64,000 nt of DNA from Trinickia sp. Y13 (GTDB taxonomy: Bacteria; Pseudomonadota; Gammaproteobacteria; Burkholderiales; Burkholderiaceae): assembly GCF_029522115.1 (NCBI RefSeq), contig NZ_JAKWFK010000003.1, positions 186,001 through 250,000 on the forward strand, read 5' to 3'. Positions within the stretch are counted from its first letter, which is position 1; the number at the start of each line of letters is the position of its first letter. The position numbers were made by a program, and so were the translations under genes. Under the pieces are notes generated by a model. It was not told the origin of the DNA. It did not search any database and worked only from the letters and a program-made list of their open reading frames with translations. Shown here one piece after another: positions 29,404 to 37,300 of this stretch.

Positions 29404-30354
29404 ATGGCAACGGCCAGAAAGGCGCCCGCGCGCACAAGTCGCAAGGGCGACGTACGCGCGAGCGCAACGGCGGCAACCGCTGACAAAGACGACAAGGCAG
29501 TGGCCAAGCGTGCTTCGAGCATGAAGCGCGCGGCGTCGGCCAAAACCGCGCCGACGCGTGCGAAAGACAAGCCGGCGCGCCCGCCGAAAATCAACGGCGC
29601 AGCGCCGCCCGAGTCGGCCGACGTCCAAGCGTTTTCGCGCGAAGGCGGCGCCGATGGCGAGATCGTGCGCAAATCGCGCGCGGGCAAGGACGCGCAGGCG
29701 GCCGTGCCCGTGCAGATCGGTGGCCTCGAGCCTGCCATTACGCGCCCAGCCTATTGGGATCGTGCCTGCGCGGATCTCGTCAAGCGCGATCGCATTCTGA
29801 AAAGACTGATCCCCAAGTTCGGGCCGGTGCACCTGATCAACGGCGGCGACCCGTTCGTGACGCTCGCGCGCTCGGTCGTGGGCCAGCAGATTTCGGTGCG
29901 GGCCGCACAGGCCGTGTGGCAGCGGATCGAAGCCGCATGCCCGAAGCTTTCGCCTCAGCAATTTAGAAAGCTCGGTCAGGACAAACTGAGCGCCTGCGGG
30001 TTGTCCAAGCGCAAGTCGGAGTACTTGCTCGATCTGGCACAGCACTTCGTATCCGGTGCGTTGCACGTCGACAAATGGATGTCGATGGAAGACGAAGCGG
30101 TGATCGCCGAACTCACGCAAATCCGGGGCATCGGCCGCTGGACCGCCGAGATGTTCCTCATCTTCAACTTGTCTCGTCCCGACGTCCTGCCGCTCGACGA
30201 TCTCGGCCTCATCCGCGCGATCAGCGTTAATTACTTCAGCGGCGAACCGGTCACGCGCAGCGAGGCGCGCGAAGTGGCGGCGAACTGGGAGCCGTGGCGT
30301 ACGGTCGCGACCTGGTACATGTGGCGCAGCCTCGACGGGGCGGCCGAGGCGTAG
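29404..30354 (+). CDS. DNA-3-methyladenine glycosylase II family (HhH-GPD) with basic N-terminal tail
   Basis: Removes alkylated purines from DNA in base excision repair. It has 316 residues. The C-terminal 200 residues form the HhH-GPD domain: SVVGQQISVRAAQAVW, IRGIGRWTAEMFLIF (helix-hairpin-helix) and LPLDDLGL with the catalytic Asp. The first ~100 residues are rich in Ala, Lys and Arg, like histone-H1-type tails, and may bind DNA non-specifically. AGGAGG lies just before the ATG. It sits in the conserved cysS-glycosylase-accA order. Confidence 0.88.
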   Translation: MATARKAPARTSRKGDVRASATAATADKDDKAVAKRASSMKRAASAKTAPTRAKDKPARPPKINGAAPPESADVQAFSREGGADGEIVRKSRAGKDAQAAVPVQIGGLEPAITRPAYWDRACADLVKRDRILKRLIPKFGPVHLINGGDPFVTLARSVVGQQISVRAAQAVWQRIEAACPKLSPQQFRKLGQDKLSACGLSKRKSEYLLDLAQHFVSGALHVDKWMSMEDEAVIAELTQIRGIGRWTAEMFLIFNLSRPDVLPLDDLGLIRAISVNYFSGEPVTRSEAREVAANWEPWRTVATWYMWRSLDGAAEA

Positions 30355-30471
30355 CGTGGCGGCGGAGGGGACAATGGCTATCGATTATATGCATCGATAG
30401 ATTTGCTCGATTCTGGTAAGGGCGCGGACGGTTAGAATACGCGCTGCCGCAAGACTCTAGGAATGAAACAT

Positions 30472-31443
30472 ATGAAAACGACCTTTCTGGATTTCGAACA
30501 GCCCATCGCGGAGCTCGAGGCAAAAATCGAAGAATTGCGCTTCGTGCAAGACGATTCGGCGGTCGATATTTCGGAAGAGATCGAGCGGTTGTCGAAAAAG
30601 AGCCAGCAGCTCACGAAGGATCTGTACGCGAACCTCTCGCCCTGGCAGGTATCGCAGATCGCCCGTCATCCGCAGCGTCCCTATACGCTCGATTACGTGA
30701 ACGAGCTGTTTACGGATTTCCACGAATTGCACGGCGATCGCGCGTATGCCGATGACCTGTCGATCGTCGGCGGCTTGGCGCGTTTCAACGGTCATCCGTG
30801 CATGGTGATCGGTCAACAGAAAGGCCGCGATACGAAAGAGCGCGCGGCGCGCAATTTCGGCATGCCGCGTCCCGAAGGTTATCGCAAGGCCGAGCGCTTG
30901 ATGCGTCTGGCCGAAAAGTTCGGGCTGCCGCTTTTCACGTTCATCGATACGCCGGGTGCCTATCCCGGGGTGGGCGCGGAGGAGCGCGGGCAATCGGAAG
31001 CGATCGGCCGCAACCTCTATGTCATGGCCGAACTGAAGACGCCCATCATCGCTACGGTGATCGGCGAGGGCGGTTCGGGCGGCGCGCTGGCGATCGCCGT
31101 GGCCGATAGCGTGTTGATGCTGCAGTTCTCGACCTATTCGGTGATTTCGCCCGAAGGGTGCGCGTCGATTCTTTGGAAGAGCGCCGCCAAGGCGCCCGAA
31201 GCAGCCGAAGCGCTGGGCTTGACGGCGCATCGTCTGAAGGCGCTGGGCCTGATCGACAAGATCGTGAACGAGCCCTTGGGCGGTGCCCATCGCGACGTCA
31301 AAGGCATGGCCGCCTTGCTGCGCCGGGCGCTGGCCGATACGCTGCGGCAATTCCAAGGCATGAGCGTGCCCGATCTGCGGCAACGCCGTTTCGAGCGGCT
31401 CATGTCTTACGGTAAATTCAAGGAATCCCTCCCCGGCGCCTAA
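30472..31443 (+). CDS. accA: Acetyl-CoA carboxylase carboxyltransferase subunit alpha
   Basis: Alpha subunit of the carboxyltransferase that makes malonyl-CoA for fatty acid synthesis. It has 323 residues, starting [20 protein letters not shown]. Conserved parts include [18 protein letters not shown] and [16 protein letters not shown]. Two ATGs are in frame (30463 and 30472). AGGA at 30459-30462 touches the first but lies nine bases before the second, so the second is preferred and also gives the usual N-terminus. TAGAAT at 30433-30438 may be its -10 element. Confidence 0.96.
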   Translation: MKTTFLDFEQPIAELEAKIEELRFVQDDSAVDISEEIERLSKKSQQLTKDLYANLSPWQVSQIARHPQRPYTLDYVNELFTDFHELHGDRAYADDLSIVGGLARFNGHPCMVIGQQKGRDTKERAARNFGMPRPEGYRKAERLMRLAEKFGLPLFTFIDTPGAYPGVGAEERGQSEAIGRNLYVMAELKTPIIATVIGEGGSGGALAIAVADSVLMLQFSTYSVISPEGCASILWKSAAKAPEAAEALGLTAHRLKALGLIDKIVNEPLGGAHRDVKGMAALLRRALADTLRQFQGMSVPDLRQRRFERLMSYGKFKESLPGA

Positions 31444-31511
31444 GGCGCGGGAGGCCGGGCAGCACGAGGCTTCGGCCGTCGCCTGCAGGTTTCGTTTCAA
31501 TCTCTACCGAC

Positions 31512-33029
31512 GTGACACCTTCAGTCGATTCCGCCGCCGAGCGCATCGTTCTCGATGCCCTCGGCGGCGCGCTTTCCGCGCTGCCTTCCGATGATGCGAT
31601 CGTGGCGATCGCGTTCAGCGGCGGACTCGACTCCAGCGTGCTCCTCGATGCGGCGGTGCGCGTGATGGGCGCTTCGCGCTGCGTTGCGCTGCACGTCCAT
31701 CATGGGCTGAGCCCGAACGCCGATCGTTGGCTTGCGCACTGCGAGGCGGCCGCGCACACGCTCGGTGTGCGCTTCGAGGCGCAGCGCGTGCGCGTGGCGC
31801 GCGATGGCGGGGAAAGCATCGAGGCCGCCGCGCGCGAGGCGCGGTATCGAGCGCTCGACGTCATGTGCGCGCGGCAAGGCGTGGCCGCGCTGTGGCTTGC
31901 ACACCATGCCGACGATCAAGCCGAGACGGTGCTGCTGCAATTGTTGCGCGGCTCCGGTGTGATGGGGCTCGCGGCGATGGCGCCGCAGCGCGTCGACGAG
32001 ACGTCCGCGGCGCCGCGCGTGCGCCCGTTTTTGCATTTGCTGCGGGCGCAGTTGGAGCGATACGCGCATCTGCGCGGTTTGCGATGGATCGAAGACGAAT
32101 CCAACGCCGACACGCGCTATGCCCGCAACGCACTTCGTCACGAGGTGCTGCCTGCATTGTCGACGCGTTTCCCCGGTTTTCGCGATGCGCTCGCGCGCAC
32201 GGCGCGTCACGCGGCCACGGCGCAGCGGCTGCTCGACGAACTGGCGCACATCGATTTGCGCACGATCGCGCGTGACGAGGGGGCCGCGCTTTCGCGCAAG
32301 GCGCTGATTGCACTGGACGATGCACGCGCGATGAACGTCATGCGCGTTTGGATTCGTTCGGCGGCGCTGCCGACGCCATCGGCCGCGCGCCTGGGCGACA
32401 TGCTGCGGCAACTGCGCGAAGCGCGCGACGGACATGCGTTGAGCGTGATGCACGGGGGCGCCCGTCTGCGCTTGTATCGAGACAAGATCTACTGGGAGCA
32501 GCGCGCTCCCGCGCGTTTGTCGCTCAACCCGACCGTCGCCATCGAGAAGGCGATACCGGCGCCGAGCGTTGCGGCCGTGCCGCCGCCCGATCGCATCGAG
32601 CAAGCGAGCGCAACGGCTACGGGCGAGGTCAAGCGCGTTGCACATCTGACCTGGAGCGGACAAGAGGTATGGCATTTGCCGCAGTGGCACGGCTCGCTCG
32701 TGTTCGTGCCGACGGATGAAGACGATGCCGGCGCGCACACGGTGCCGGCCGCGCTGCTTGGCACCGCTGCGCTTTCGGCGCGAGCGCGCACGGGCGGGGA
32801 GCGCATGCAGCGCACGGTTGGCAGCGCGGCGCGCACGCTGAAGAATTTGTTCCAAGAGATGGGCGTGCCGGCCTGGGAGCGCGATGTGCCGCTCATCTAT
32901 CTCGGCGACAAGCTGCTTTACGTGCCCTTCCTTGGCGTGAACGGCGCAGTGGCGCAGTCGCTGCCGCCGTTGCGTGCGCGTAACGAACGCAGGCGGTTGG
33001 AGTGGCGTCCGGACTTGCTGATCGCCTAG
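31512..33029 (+). CDS. tilS: tRNA(Ile)-lysidine synthase
   Basis: Converts cytidine 34 of tRNA-Ile(CAU) to lysidine so that it reads AUA. It has 505 residues with a GTG start at 31512. The PP-loop is AFSGGLDSSVLLD; HHGLSPNADRW and LAHHADDQAETVLLQLLRGSG follow, and the C-terminal domain is recognisable (RTLKNLFQEMGVPAWERD). The central part is typical of the long E. coli-like form. Its transcript probably ends at the hairpin at 33074-33102. Confidence 0.93.
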   Translation: MTPSVDSAAERIVLDALGGALSALPSDDAIVAIAFSGGLDSSVLLDAAVRVMGASRCVALHVHHGLSPNADRWLAHCEAAAHTLGVRFEAQRVRVARDGGESIEAAAREARYRALDVMCARQGVAALWLAHHADDQAETVLLQLLRGSGVMGLAAMAPQRVDETSAAPRVRPFLHLLRAQLERYAHLRGLRWIEDESNADTRYARNALRHEVLPALSTRFPGFRDALARTARHAATAQRLLDELAHIDLRTIARDEGAALSRKALIALDDARAMNVMRVWIRSAALPTPSAARLGDMLRQLREARDGHALSVMHGGARLRLYRDKIYWEQRAPARLSLNPTVAIEKAIPAPSVAAVPPPDRIEQASATATGEVKRVAHLTWSGQEVWHLPQWHGSLVFVPTDEDDAGAHTVPAALLGTAALSARARTGGERMQRTVGSAARTLKNLFQEMGVPAWERDVPLIYLGDKLLYVPFLGVNGAVAQSLPPLRARNERRRLEWRPDLLIA

Positions 33030-33380
33030 CGTGTGCGCGTGCCGCGAGGGCGATCGGCGTCGCGCCGGATTGACACGGGGCGCCCCCCGGTGCTTGTTTT
33101 TTCGTCGTCGATCAAGTACGCTCGAAGGCTCGCCCGATCCGCTTTCGCAGCCGTTTGCGCGCATTTTGCGCATTCGCCGCCTATCTGCGCGCTACCCGCG
33201 CCGGCGATAGGCGCCCGCAGCAGGCGCTTCGCATCCGGGCAAATCCGCGCATGCTGCACCCGCTTTCGCAGCCATCCTTCGTCGTCGTCGAAGCGCTCAC
33301 GAGGCCGCGAGACCGAACGGCAGTCCTGCGGTACTGCTTTTGGCGCATCGGCGCGGTTCCTCCTCCAGTTCAGAACGACA
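33030..33380. other. lysC leader region, no gene seen
   Basis: 351 bases between tilS and lysC. The first part has a likely terminator (33074-33102). The rest reads open in the lysC frame, but the residues are Arg/Ser-rich with no start signal, so I treat it as untranslated. I see no lysine-riboswitch-like core or attenuator in it. Confidence 0.5.
33074..33102 (+). terminator. Likely rho-independent terminator of tilS
   Basis: A GC-rich hairpin (CACGGGG paired with CCCCGGTG with one bulged base) is followed by a run of six T at 33097-33102. It lies 45 bases after the tilS stop. Confidence 0.55.
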
Positions 33381-34631
33381 ATGGCACTCATCGTACATAA
33401 ATACGGCGGCACCTCGATGGGCTCGGTCGAGCGCATCAAGAACGTCGCAAAGCGCATCGCGAAGTGGCACAAGGCCGGGCACAAGATGGTCGTCGTGCCT
33501 TCCGCGATGTCGGGCGAAACCAATCGCTTGCTCGGTCTCGCCAAAGAGATTTCGAGTCAGCCCAATCCGCGCGAGCTCGACGCGATTGCCGCGACGGGCG
33601 AGCAAGTGAGCGTGGGCCTCTTGTCGATCGCGTTGCAAGATATCGGCATCGAAGCCGTGAGCTATGCGGGCTGGCAAGTGCCGATCAAGACCGACAGCGC
33701 TTACACGAAGGCGCGCATCAGCGAAATCGACGGCGAGCGCGTGATGCGCGATCTCGACGCGGGAAAAGTGGTCGTGATCACGGGCTTTCAGGGCGTCGAT
33801 CCCGAAGGGCATATTACGACGCTGGGCCGCGGCGGCTCGGATACGTCGGCGGTGGCTGTTGCCGCCGCGCTCGAAGCCGACGAGTGCTTGATCTTCACGG
33901 ATGTCGACGGTGTGTACACCACCGATCCTCGCGTGGTCGAAGAAGCGCGCCGGCTCGATCGCGTCACCTTCGAAGAAATGCTTGAAATGGCGAGCCTCGG
34001 CTCGAAGGTGCTGCAGATTCGATCCGTGGAATTCGCGGGCAAGTACCGCGTGAAGACGCGTGTGCTGTCGAGCTTGACCGACCCGATGATTCCGCTCGAG
34101 GAAGAAATGAAATCGGGCACGCTGATCACTTTTGAAGAAGACGAGACCATGGAAAAAGCAGTCATCTCCGGCATCGCGTTCCAACGCGACGAAGCGCGCA
34201 TTGCAGTGCGCGGCGTGCCCGACAAGCCGGGCATCGCTTATCAGATCCTCGGGCCCGTGGCCGACGCGAACATCGACGTCGACATGATCATTCAGAACCA
34301 GAGCGTGCATGGCAAGACCGATTTCACGTTCACGGTCGGTCGCGGCGATTATCAGCGTGCGATGGATATCTTGGTCAATCACGTGAAGGGTCACGTGAAT
34401 GCCGAGGAAGTCGTGGGCGATCCGCGTGTCTCGAAGGTGTCGGTGGTGGGCGTGGGTATGCGCTCGCATGTGGGCATCGCCAGCAAGATGTTCCGCACGC
34501 TGTCGGAAGAGGGCATCAACATCCAGATGATCTCGACCTCCGAAATCAAGATCTCGGTGCTCATCGACGAGAAGTACATGGAATTGGCCGTGCGCTCGCT
34601 GCATAAGGCGTTCGAACTCGATCAGGCCTAA
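33381..34631 (+). CDS. lysC: Aspartate kinase
   Basis: Phosphorylates aspartate, the first step towards lysine, threonine, methionine and diaminopimelate. It has 416 residues. The N-terminal kinase motif is VHKYGGTSMGSVERI, with TLGRGGSDTSAVA and FTDVDGVYTTDPR further on. Two ACT domains occupy about residues 265-416 (VPDKPGIAYQIL and VGVGMRSHVGIASKMF), the site of allosteric control by end-product amino acids. The ATG at 33381 matches the family start; the in-frame extension upstream is not homologous. dapA of the same pathway is 21 kb away. Confidence 0.95.
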   Translation: MALIVHKYGGTSMGSVERIKNVAKRIAKWHKAGHKMVVVPSAMSGETNRLLGLAKEISSQPNPRELDAIAATGEQVSVGLLSIALQDIGIEAVSYAGWQVPIKTDSAYTKARISEIDGERVMRDLDAGKVVVITGFQGVDPEGHITTLGRGGSDTSAVAVAAALEADECLIFTDVDGVYTTDPRVVEEARRLDRVTFEEMLEMASLGSKVLQIRSVEFAGKYRVKTRVLSSLTDPMIPLEEEMKSGTLITFEEDETMEKAVISGIAFQRDEARIAVRGVPDKPGIAYQILGPVADANIDVDMIIQNQSVHGKTDFTFTVGRGDYQRAMDILVNHVKGHVNAEEVVGDPRVSKVSVVGVGMRSHVGIASKMFRTLSEEGINIQMISTSEIKISVLIDEKYMELAVRSLHKAFELDQA

Positions 34632-34734
34632 GCGGGCGGCGGTCTTGCGTTCGTCATGAGCGGGTGCGGGGCCGGTCGCGCATGCGCGGCCGCAGGGTGA
34701 ATGGGCGATGCGGTAAAAAAATGCGTCGCACAAA

Positions 34735-34763
34735 TTGACCTGCGCAACCGTTCCCGTTATTAT
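34735..34763 (+). promoter_or_regulatory. Sigma-70 promoter of tRNA-Ser
   Basis: TTGACC at 34735-34740 and TATTAT at 34758-34763 with an ideal 17-base spacer, placed about 40 bases before the mature tRNA. It is one of the best-matching sigma-70 promoters I can see in the window, as expected for a stable RNA gene. Confidence 0.8.
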
Positions 34764-34805
34764 CTTGGTCTCGTTGCGCTGCCTCCCGGTGCAACGACAA
34801 GTTTG

Positions 34806-34899
34806 GGAGACGTGGCCGAGAGGTCGAAGGCACTCCCCTGCTAAGGGAGCATCTGGGCCAAAACCTGGATCGAGGGTTCGAATCCCTCCGTCTCCGCCA
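34806..34899 (+). tRNA. serX: tRNA-Ser (anticodon GCT)
   Basis: Class II tRNA with a long variable arm. The acceptor arm GGAGACG (34806-34812) pairs with CGTCTCC (34889-34895), followed by G and an encoded CCA at 34897-34899. The anticodon stem CTCCC/GGGAG encloses the loop CTGCTAA, so the anticodon is GCT, reading AGC/AGU serine codons. The T arm GAGGG-TTCGAAT-CCCTC is perfect. It is flanked by its own promoter and terminator. The symbol serX is only a convenience name by anticodon class. Confidence 0.96.
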
Positions 34900-34910
34900 A
34901 AAGCGGTGAC

Positions 34911-34944
34911 AAAGCCCCGCGAGTTCTCGGATTCGCGGGGCTTT
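34911..34944 (+). terminator. Rho-independent terminator of tRNA-Ser
   Basis: A perfect 12-base inverted repeat (34911-34922 with 34933-34944) with a ten-base loop, followed by CTTTT. It starts 11 bases after the CCA end of the tRNA. Confidence 0.9.
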
Positions 34945-35059
34945 TCTTTTTGGCCTCGATCGGAGCAATAGGCTGTTCGCTGTCAACTTTAGCGCTTGGG
35001 TCACGCGACCAAAGGCTGAAATGCCGGGTTGAACCAAAAGTGCCGACGCTATTCGTTGT

Positions 35060-35752
35060 TCACCGTCGCCGAATATCCTCGGCTCCGTCGAGCGCAGACT
35101 CTCCGCTTTGCAGAGGCTGGAGCGCAACTTGGACGATGTCCGCAATGGCTTTGCCGAGCACCGCATGCTGATCGGCGTCGAGGTGAATCCCGTCTCGGTG
35201 GCTCGTCATCGTCACCGTCCCTGCGTCGAAAATCATGCAGTCGTGCAGTCGTGCGATATCGCCGTACGCGTCTGCCAAGCCGACGCACCGGCCTTCGCTG
35301 CCCAGGAACTTGGGCATGACGGGGCCATCGGGAACCCTGATAGCCGGCGGCACGACGATCAGCACGGGGGGCACGGGCATGCCGGGTTCCACAGGAGCAC
35401 GGCGTATAGCATCGATCAATGCGCCGATGCCTTCTGCCGAATGCCGTGCGGTGTTGTCGTGGACCATCTGGAAATCGTTGGTCCCGAGCATCACGATCAC
35501 CAAGTCGAGAGGCGAGTGCATCTCGATCACTTGCTCAATGCCTACGATGCCGTTGCGTCCGGGCTTGAAAGGATCTTCCCATGCCGTCGTGCGGCCGTTC
35601 AGGCAGTCCTCGAACACGCGTGCTGCGACTCCTCGCATACGAAGGGTGTTTTCCATTACGCCGGGCCAGCGCGCGTTGAACGTCAAGCGTTGACGGGTTC
35701 CGGGAACGATGCCCCAGGATAGCGAGTCGGCGTACACCAGAATCTGTTTCAT
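35060..35752 (-). CDS. SGNH-hydrolase-family esterase (arylesterase/perhydrolase-like)
   Basis: Protein of 230 residues, closest in pattern to the mycobacterial acyltransferase/perhydrolase type of SGNH enzyme. Block I reads YADSLSWG with the catalytic Ser, but an Ala replaces the usual Gly of GDSL. Block III is VIVMLGTNDFQMV, and block V is DGIHLDADQH with the catalytic Asp and His. No signal peptide is seen, so it is probably cytoplasmic. The ATG at 35752 directly precedes the homologous part. It lies in the disordered segment after tRNA-Ser, downstream of the azlD remnant, with no obvious partner. Confidence 0.8.
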   Translation of the reverse strand: MKQILVYADSLSWGIVPGTRQRLTFNARWPGVMENTLRMRGVAARVFEDCLNGRTTAWEDPFKPGRNGIVGIEQVIEMHSPLDLVIVMLGTNDFQMVHDNTARHSAEGIGALIDAIRRAPVEPGMPVPPVLIVVPPAIRVPDGPVMPKFLGSEGRCVGLADAYGDIARLHDCMIFDAGTVTMTSHRDGIHLDADQHAVLGKAIADIVQVALQPLQSGESALDGAEDIRRR

Positions 35753-35793
35753 ATCGATTGCAGCCGGACAAATGAGAGTGGGGGCACCGGTTT

Positions 35794-36116
35794 TCAATAA
35801 ACCATCTTCATGAGTTCGAGGGCCAGGATTCCACTCGATATCGTCATCCAGGTATTCGACGTGCGCCGATGGACCGCGCACGCGATCAGCAGGCCGACGA
35901 CTTTTTCGCTGGCCCGAACCGACCATCCATGTTCCGCCGAGCTAAAGACGACGGTGTCACCACTGCAGCTATGGCAGTGATCGGAATGTACTTCAGCGAG
36001 GTTGCGATTTGGTCCGGAATCGCGCGATTGGTAAGCAGTATAGAGCCAGCGGCCTTCAAGGCGAAGGCGCCGGCCGCCGACCTGCCGGTAGTGAGCAATA
36101 CGTTGTTCATTGCCAT
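35794..36116 (-). pseudogene. azlD: azlD-like remnant (branched-chain amino acid exporter small subunit), frameshifted
   Basis: The minus strand reads like an AzlD membrane protein split over two frames. From the ATG near 36116, one frame gives a hydrophobic segment, then IPDQIATSLKYIPITAIAAV and VTPSSL, which is the AzlD core, and hits a stop at 35886. The end continues in the next frame as ASEKVVGLLIACAVHRRTSN and WMTISSGILALELM, the usual AzlD C-terminus, to a stop at 35794. A one-base indel near 35905-35925 explains this. No azlC partner lies beside it. The call rests on pattern recognition of a short membrane protein, so it is moderately sure; a sequencing error at one base is the alternative. 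Confidence 0.65.
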
Positions 36117-36223
36117 CTTTGCACCGTCCAGCCGGTTGCTGTACCGACACATCGGCGCGCGGCTCAGTGTTGTCAGCTGATGAGTGATGGGGGCGGACGA
36201 TGCCTGCTTTGGAGAGGCGCCGT

Positions 36224-36470
36224 ATGCCACTTCATAACGACGATATGGCGGCGGATCTTTTCCGAGATCGCGAATCTTCTCGAAATACAAGGTGCGAAAC
36301 CGTTTCGCGTGCGCGCCTCTCGCAATCTAGCGGGCGCGTGCTCGTAATTCGGAAAGCGCGCGTATGCGATTGCCATCTCGAGCTGAACGCGCCCCCGATA
36401 GGCTCGACCTCGCCGATACGTACTGCCAGATGGCGAAAGCCGAAGGCGTACTTATTTCATCCCAGCCCCG
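36224..36470 (+). pseudogene. polX: DNA polymerase X (PolX/PHP type) remnant with large internal deletion
   Basis: Two ends of a PolX gene are visible within 250 bases. The start is intact: GGAGAGG, ATG at 36224, MPLHNDDMAA. After a frame change it reads IFSEIANLLEIQGAKPFRVR with the next residues ASRN, the N-terminal helix-hairpin-helix part of PolX. Further on, CDCHLELNA (from 36365) and, in a third frame, RLDLADTYCQMAKAEGVLIS (from 36400) match the end of the PHP domain. The roughly 450-500 residues between are gone. It cannot make a functional polymerase. Confidence 0.75.
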
Positions 36471-36763
36471 ATATTCGGGTCGCCCGCTGGGAGATGGTCG
36501 GGGTGAGGGTGGGGACGCTCCCGGCAAGGTGCCGCCGGCCTCAAGGGTTGACGGGGATCAAAAGTCCGGCGCCGTAGATGGCGCAGCATGCATGCAGAAG
36601 TGTTGAATGCTCCTGCACCCGATGCGCCAGCTCGTGAAAGATTTGTAGGTAGTGGTTCCCGCCACATTCGAAGGCGAAGCCTATCGAGCCCGCGTCGAAA
36701 AAATCGATTCGGAGTTCTCATCGAATCAGGAGAAGGCGCGAATTGGCTTCCAGGGGAAATGGA

Positions 36764-37300
36764 ATGACTGAACCTTTTAGTTTCCTGGCTTTCGAGCCAG
36801 ACGGTCCGGGCCTCATGTGCGCCGTCATGATCATGGTCGAAGGCGAAAACGTTTACGGCTGGTACACGGGGCCGGCCGGTGCCAAGTTCGCTGCGGCGTT
36901 TTTCGTGCTCGATCGGTACTACTCGACGCACGAGACGGCGTTCTATCACAGCGTGGAGGACGACGTCTACGACGATTGGGTGCTGGCCTATCCGCCGATG
37001 GAAATCGATGCGGGCCACCACTCTCCGGTGCCGGAGGAACTGTGTCATGCGCTCGAACGCGCACAAGACGCGTTCGTGGCCGAGTGGCTGTTCTACTGCG
37101 ATGATCCTGCGGCCGCAGCCGACCTCGAGTGGTATCGAAAGCGCAGTCTGCCGCTCACGCATGCAGGCATCCGGTGCGAGAAGCTAAACAAGCTCAAGGA
37201 GGGCGAAGTCGTCTGGACTTGTGCGTCTCCGGGGCTGGATCTGAACATTATCGACTTTTTGCGCGAGCGTTGGCCGCTGGACTACGCGCTTGCGTCATAG
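36764..37300 (+). CDS. Hypothetical protein, 178 residues
   Basis: I do not recognise a family. The protein is acidic and aromatic-rich, with no signal peptide or membrane segment: MTEPFSFLAFEPDGPG, then VYGWYTGPAGAKFAAAFFVL, a Tyr/Asp-rich centre (SVEDDVYDDWVLAYPP) and a helical end. AGGGGA lies six bases before the ATG, and codon use is like its neighbours, so it is probably a real gene. Its last 53 bases overlap the converging kinase-like gene. Upstream, 36471-36763 holds nothing I can name. Confidence 0.6.
   Translation: MTEPFSFLAFEPDGPGLMCAVMIMVEGENVYGWYTGPAGAKFAAAFFVLDRYYSTHETAFYHSVEDDVYDDWVLAYPPMEIDAGHHSPVPEELCHALERAQDAFVAEWLFYCDDPAAAADLEWYRKRSLPLTHAGIRCEKLNKLKEGEVVWTCASPGLDLNIIDFLRERWPLDYALAS

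Noticed and set aside
27962-29476. 504-residue open frame antisense to cysS
   Set aside because: Covers cysS almost exactly on the other strand; composition is that of a shadow frame and no motif is present.
33103-33380. Lysine riboswitch upstream of lysC
   Set aside because: No recognisable conserved core or paired helices; most lysC genes of this group are controlled by enzyme feedback.
34806-34899. Possible integration site with a duplicated tRNA 3' end
   Set aside because: I looked for a copy of the T-arm to CCA sequence up to 40 kb and saw none; no integrase or transposase is present.
36200-36577. 125-residue plus-strand frame as an intact gene
   Set aside because: It contains pieces of PolX only in parts and loses similarity between them; better explained as a pseudogene in several frames.
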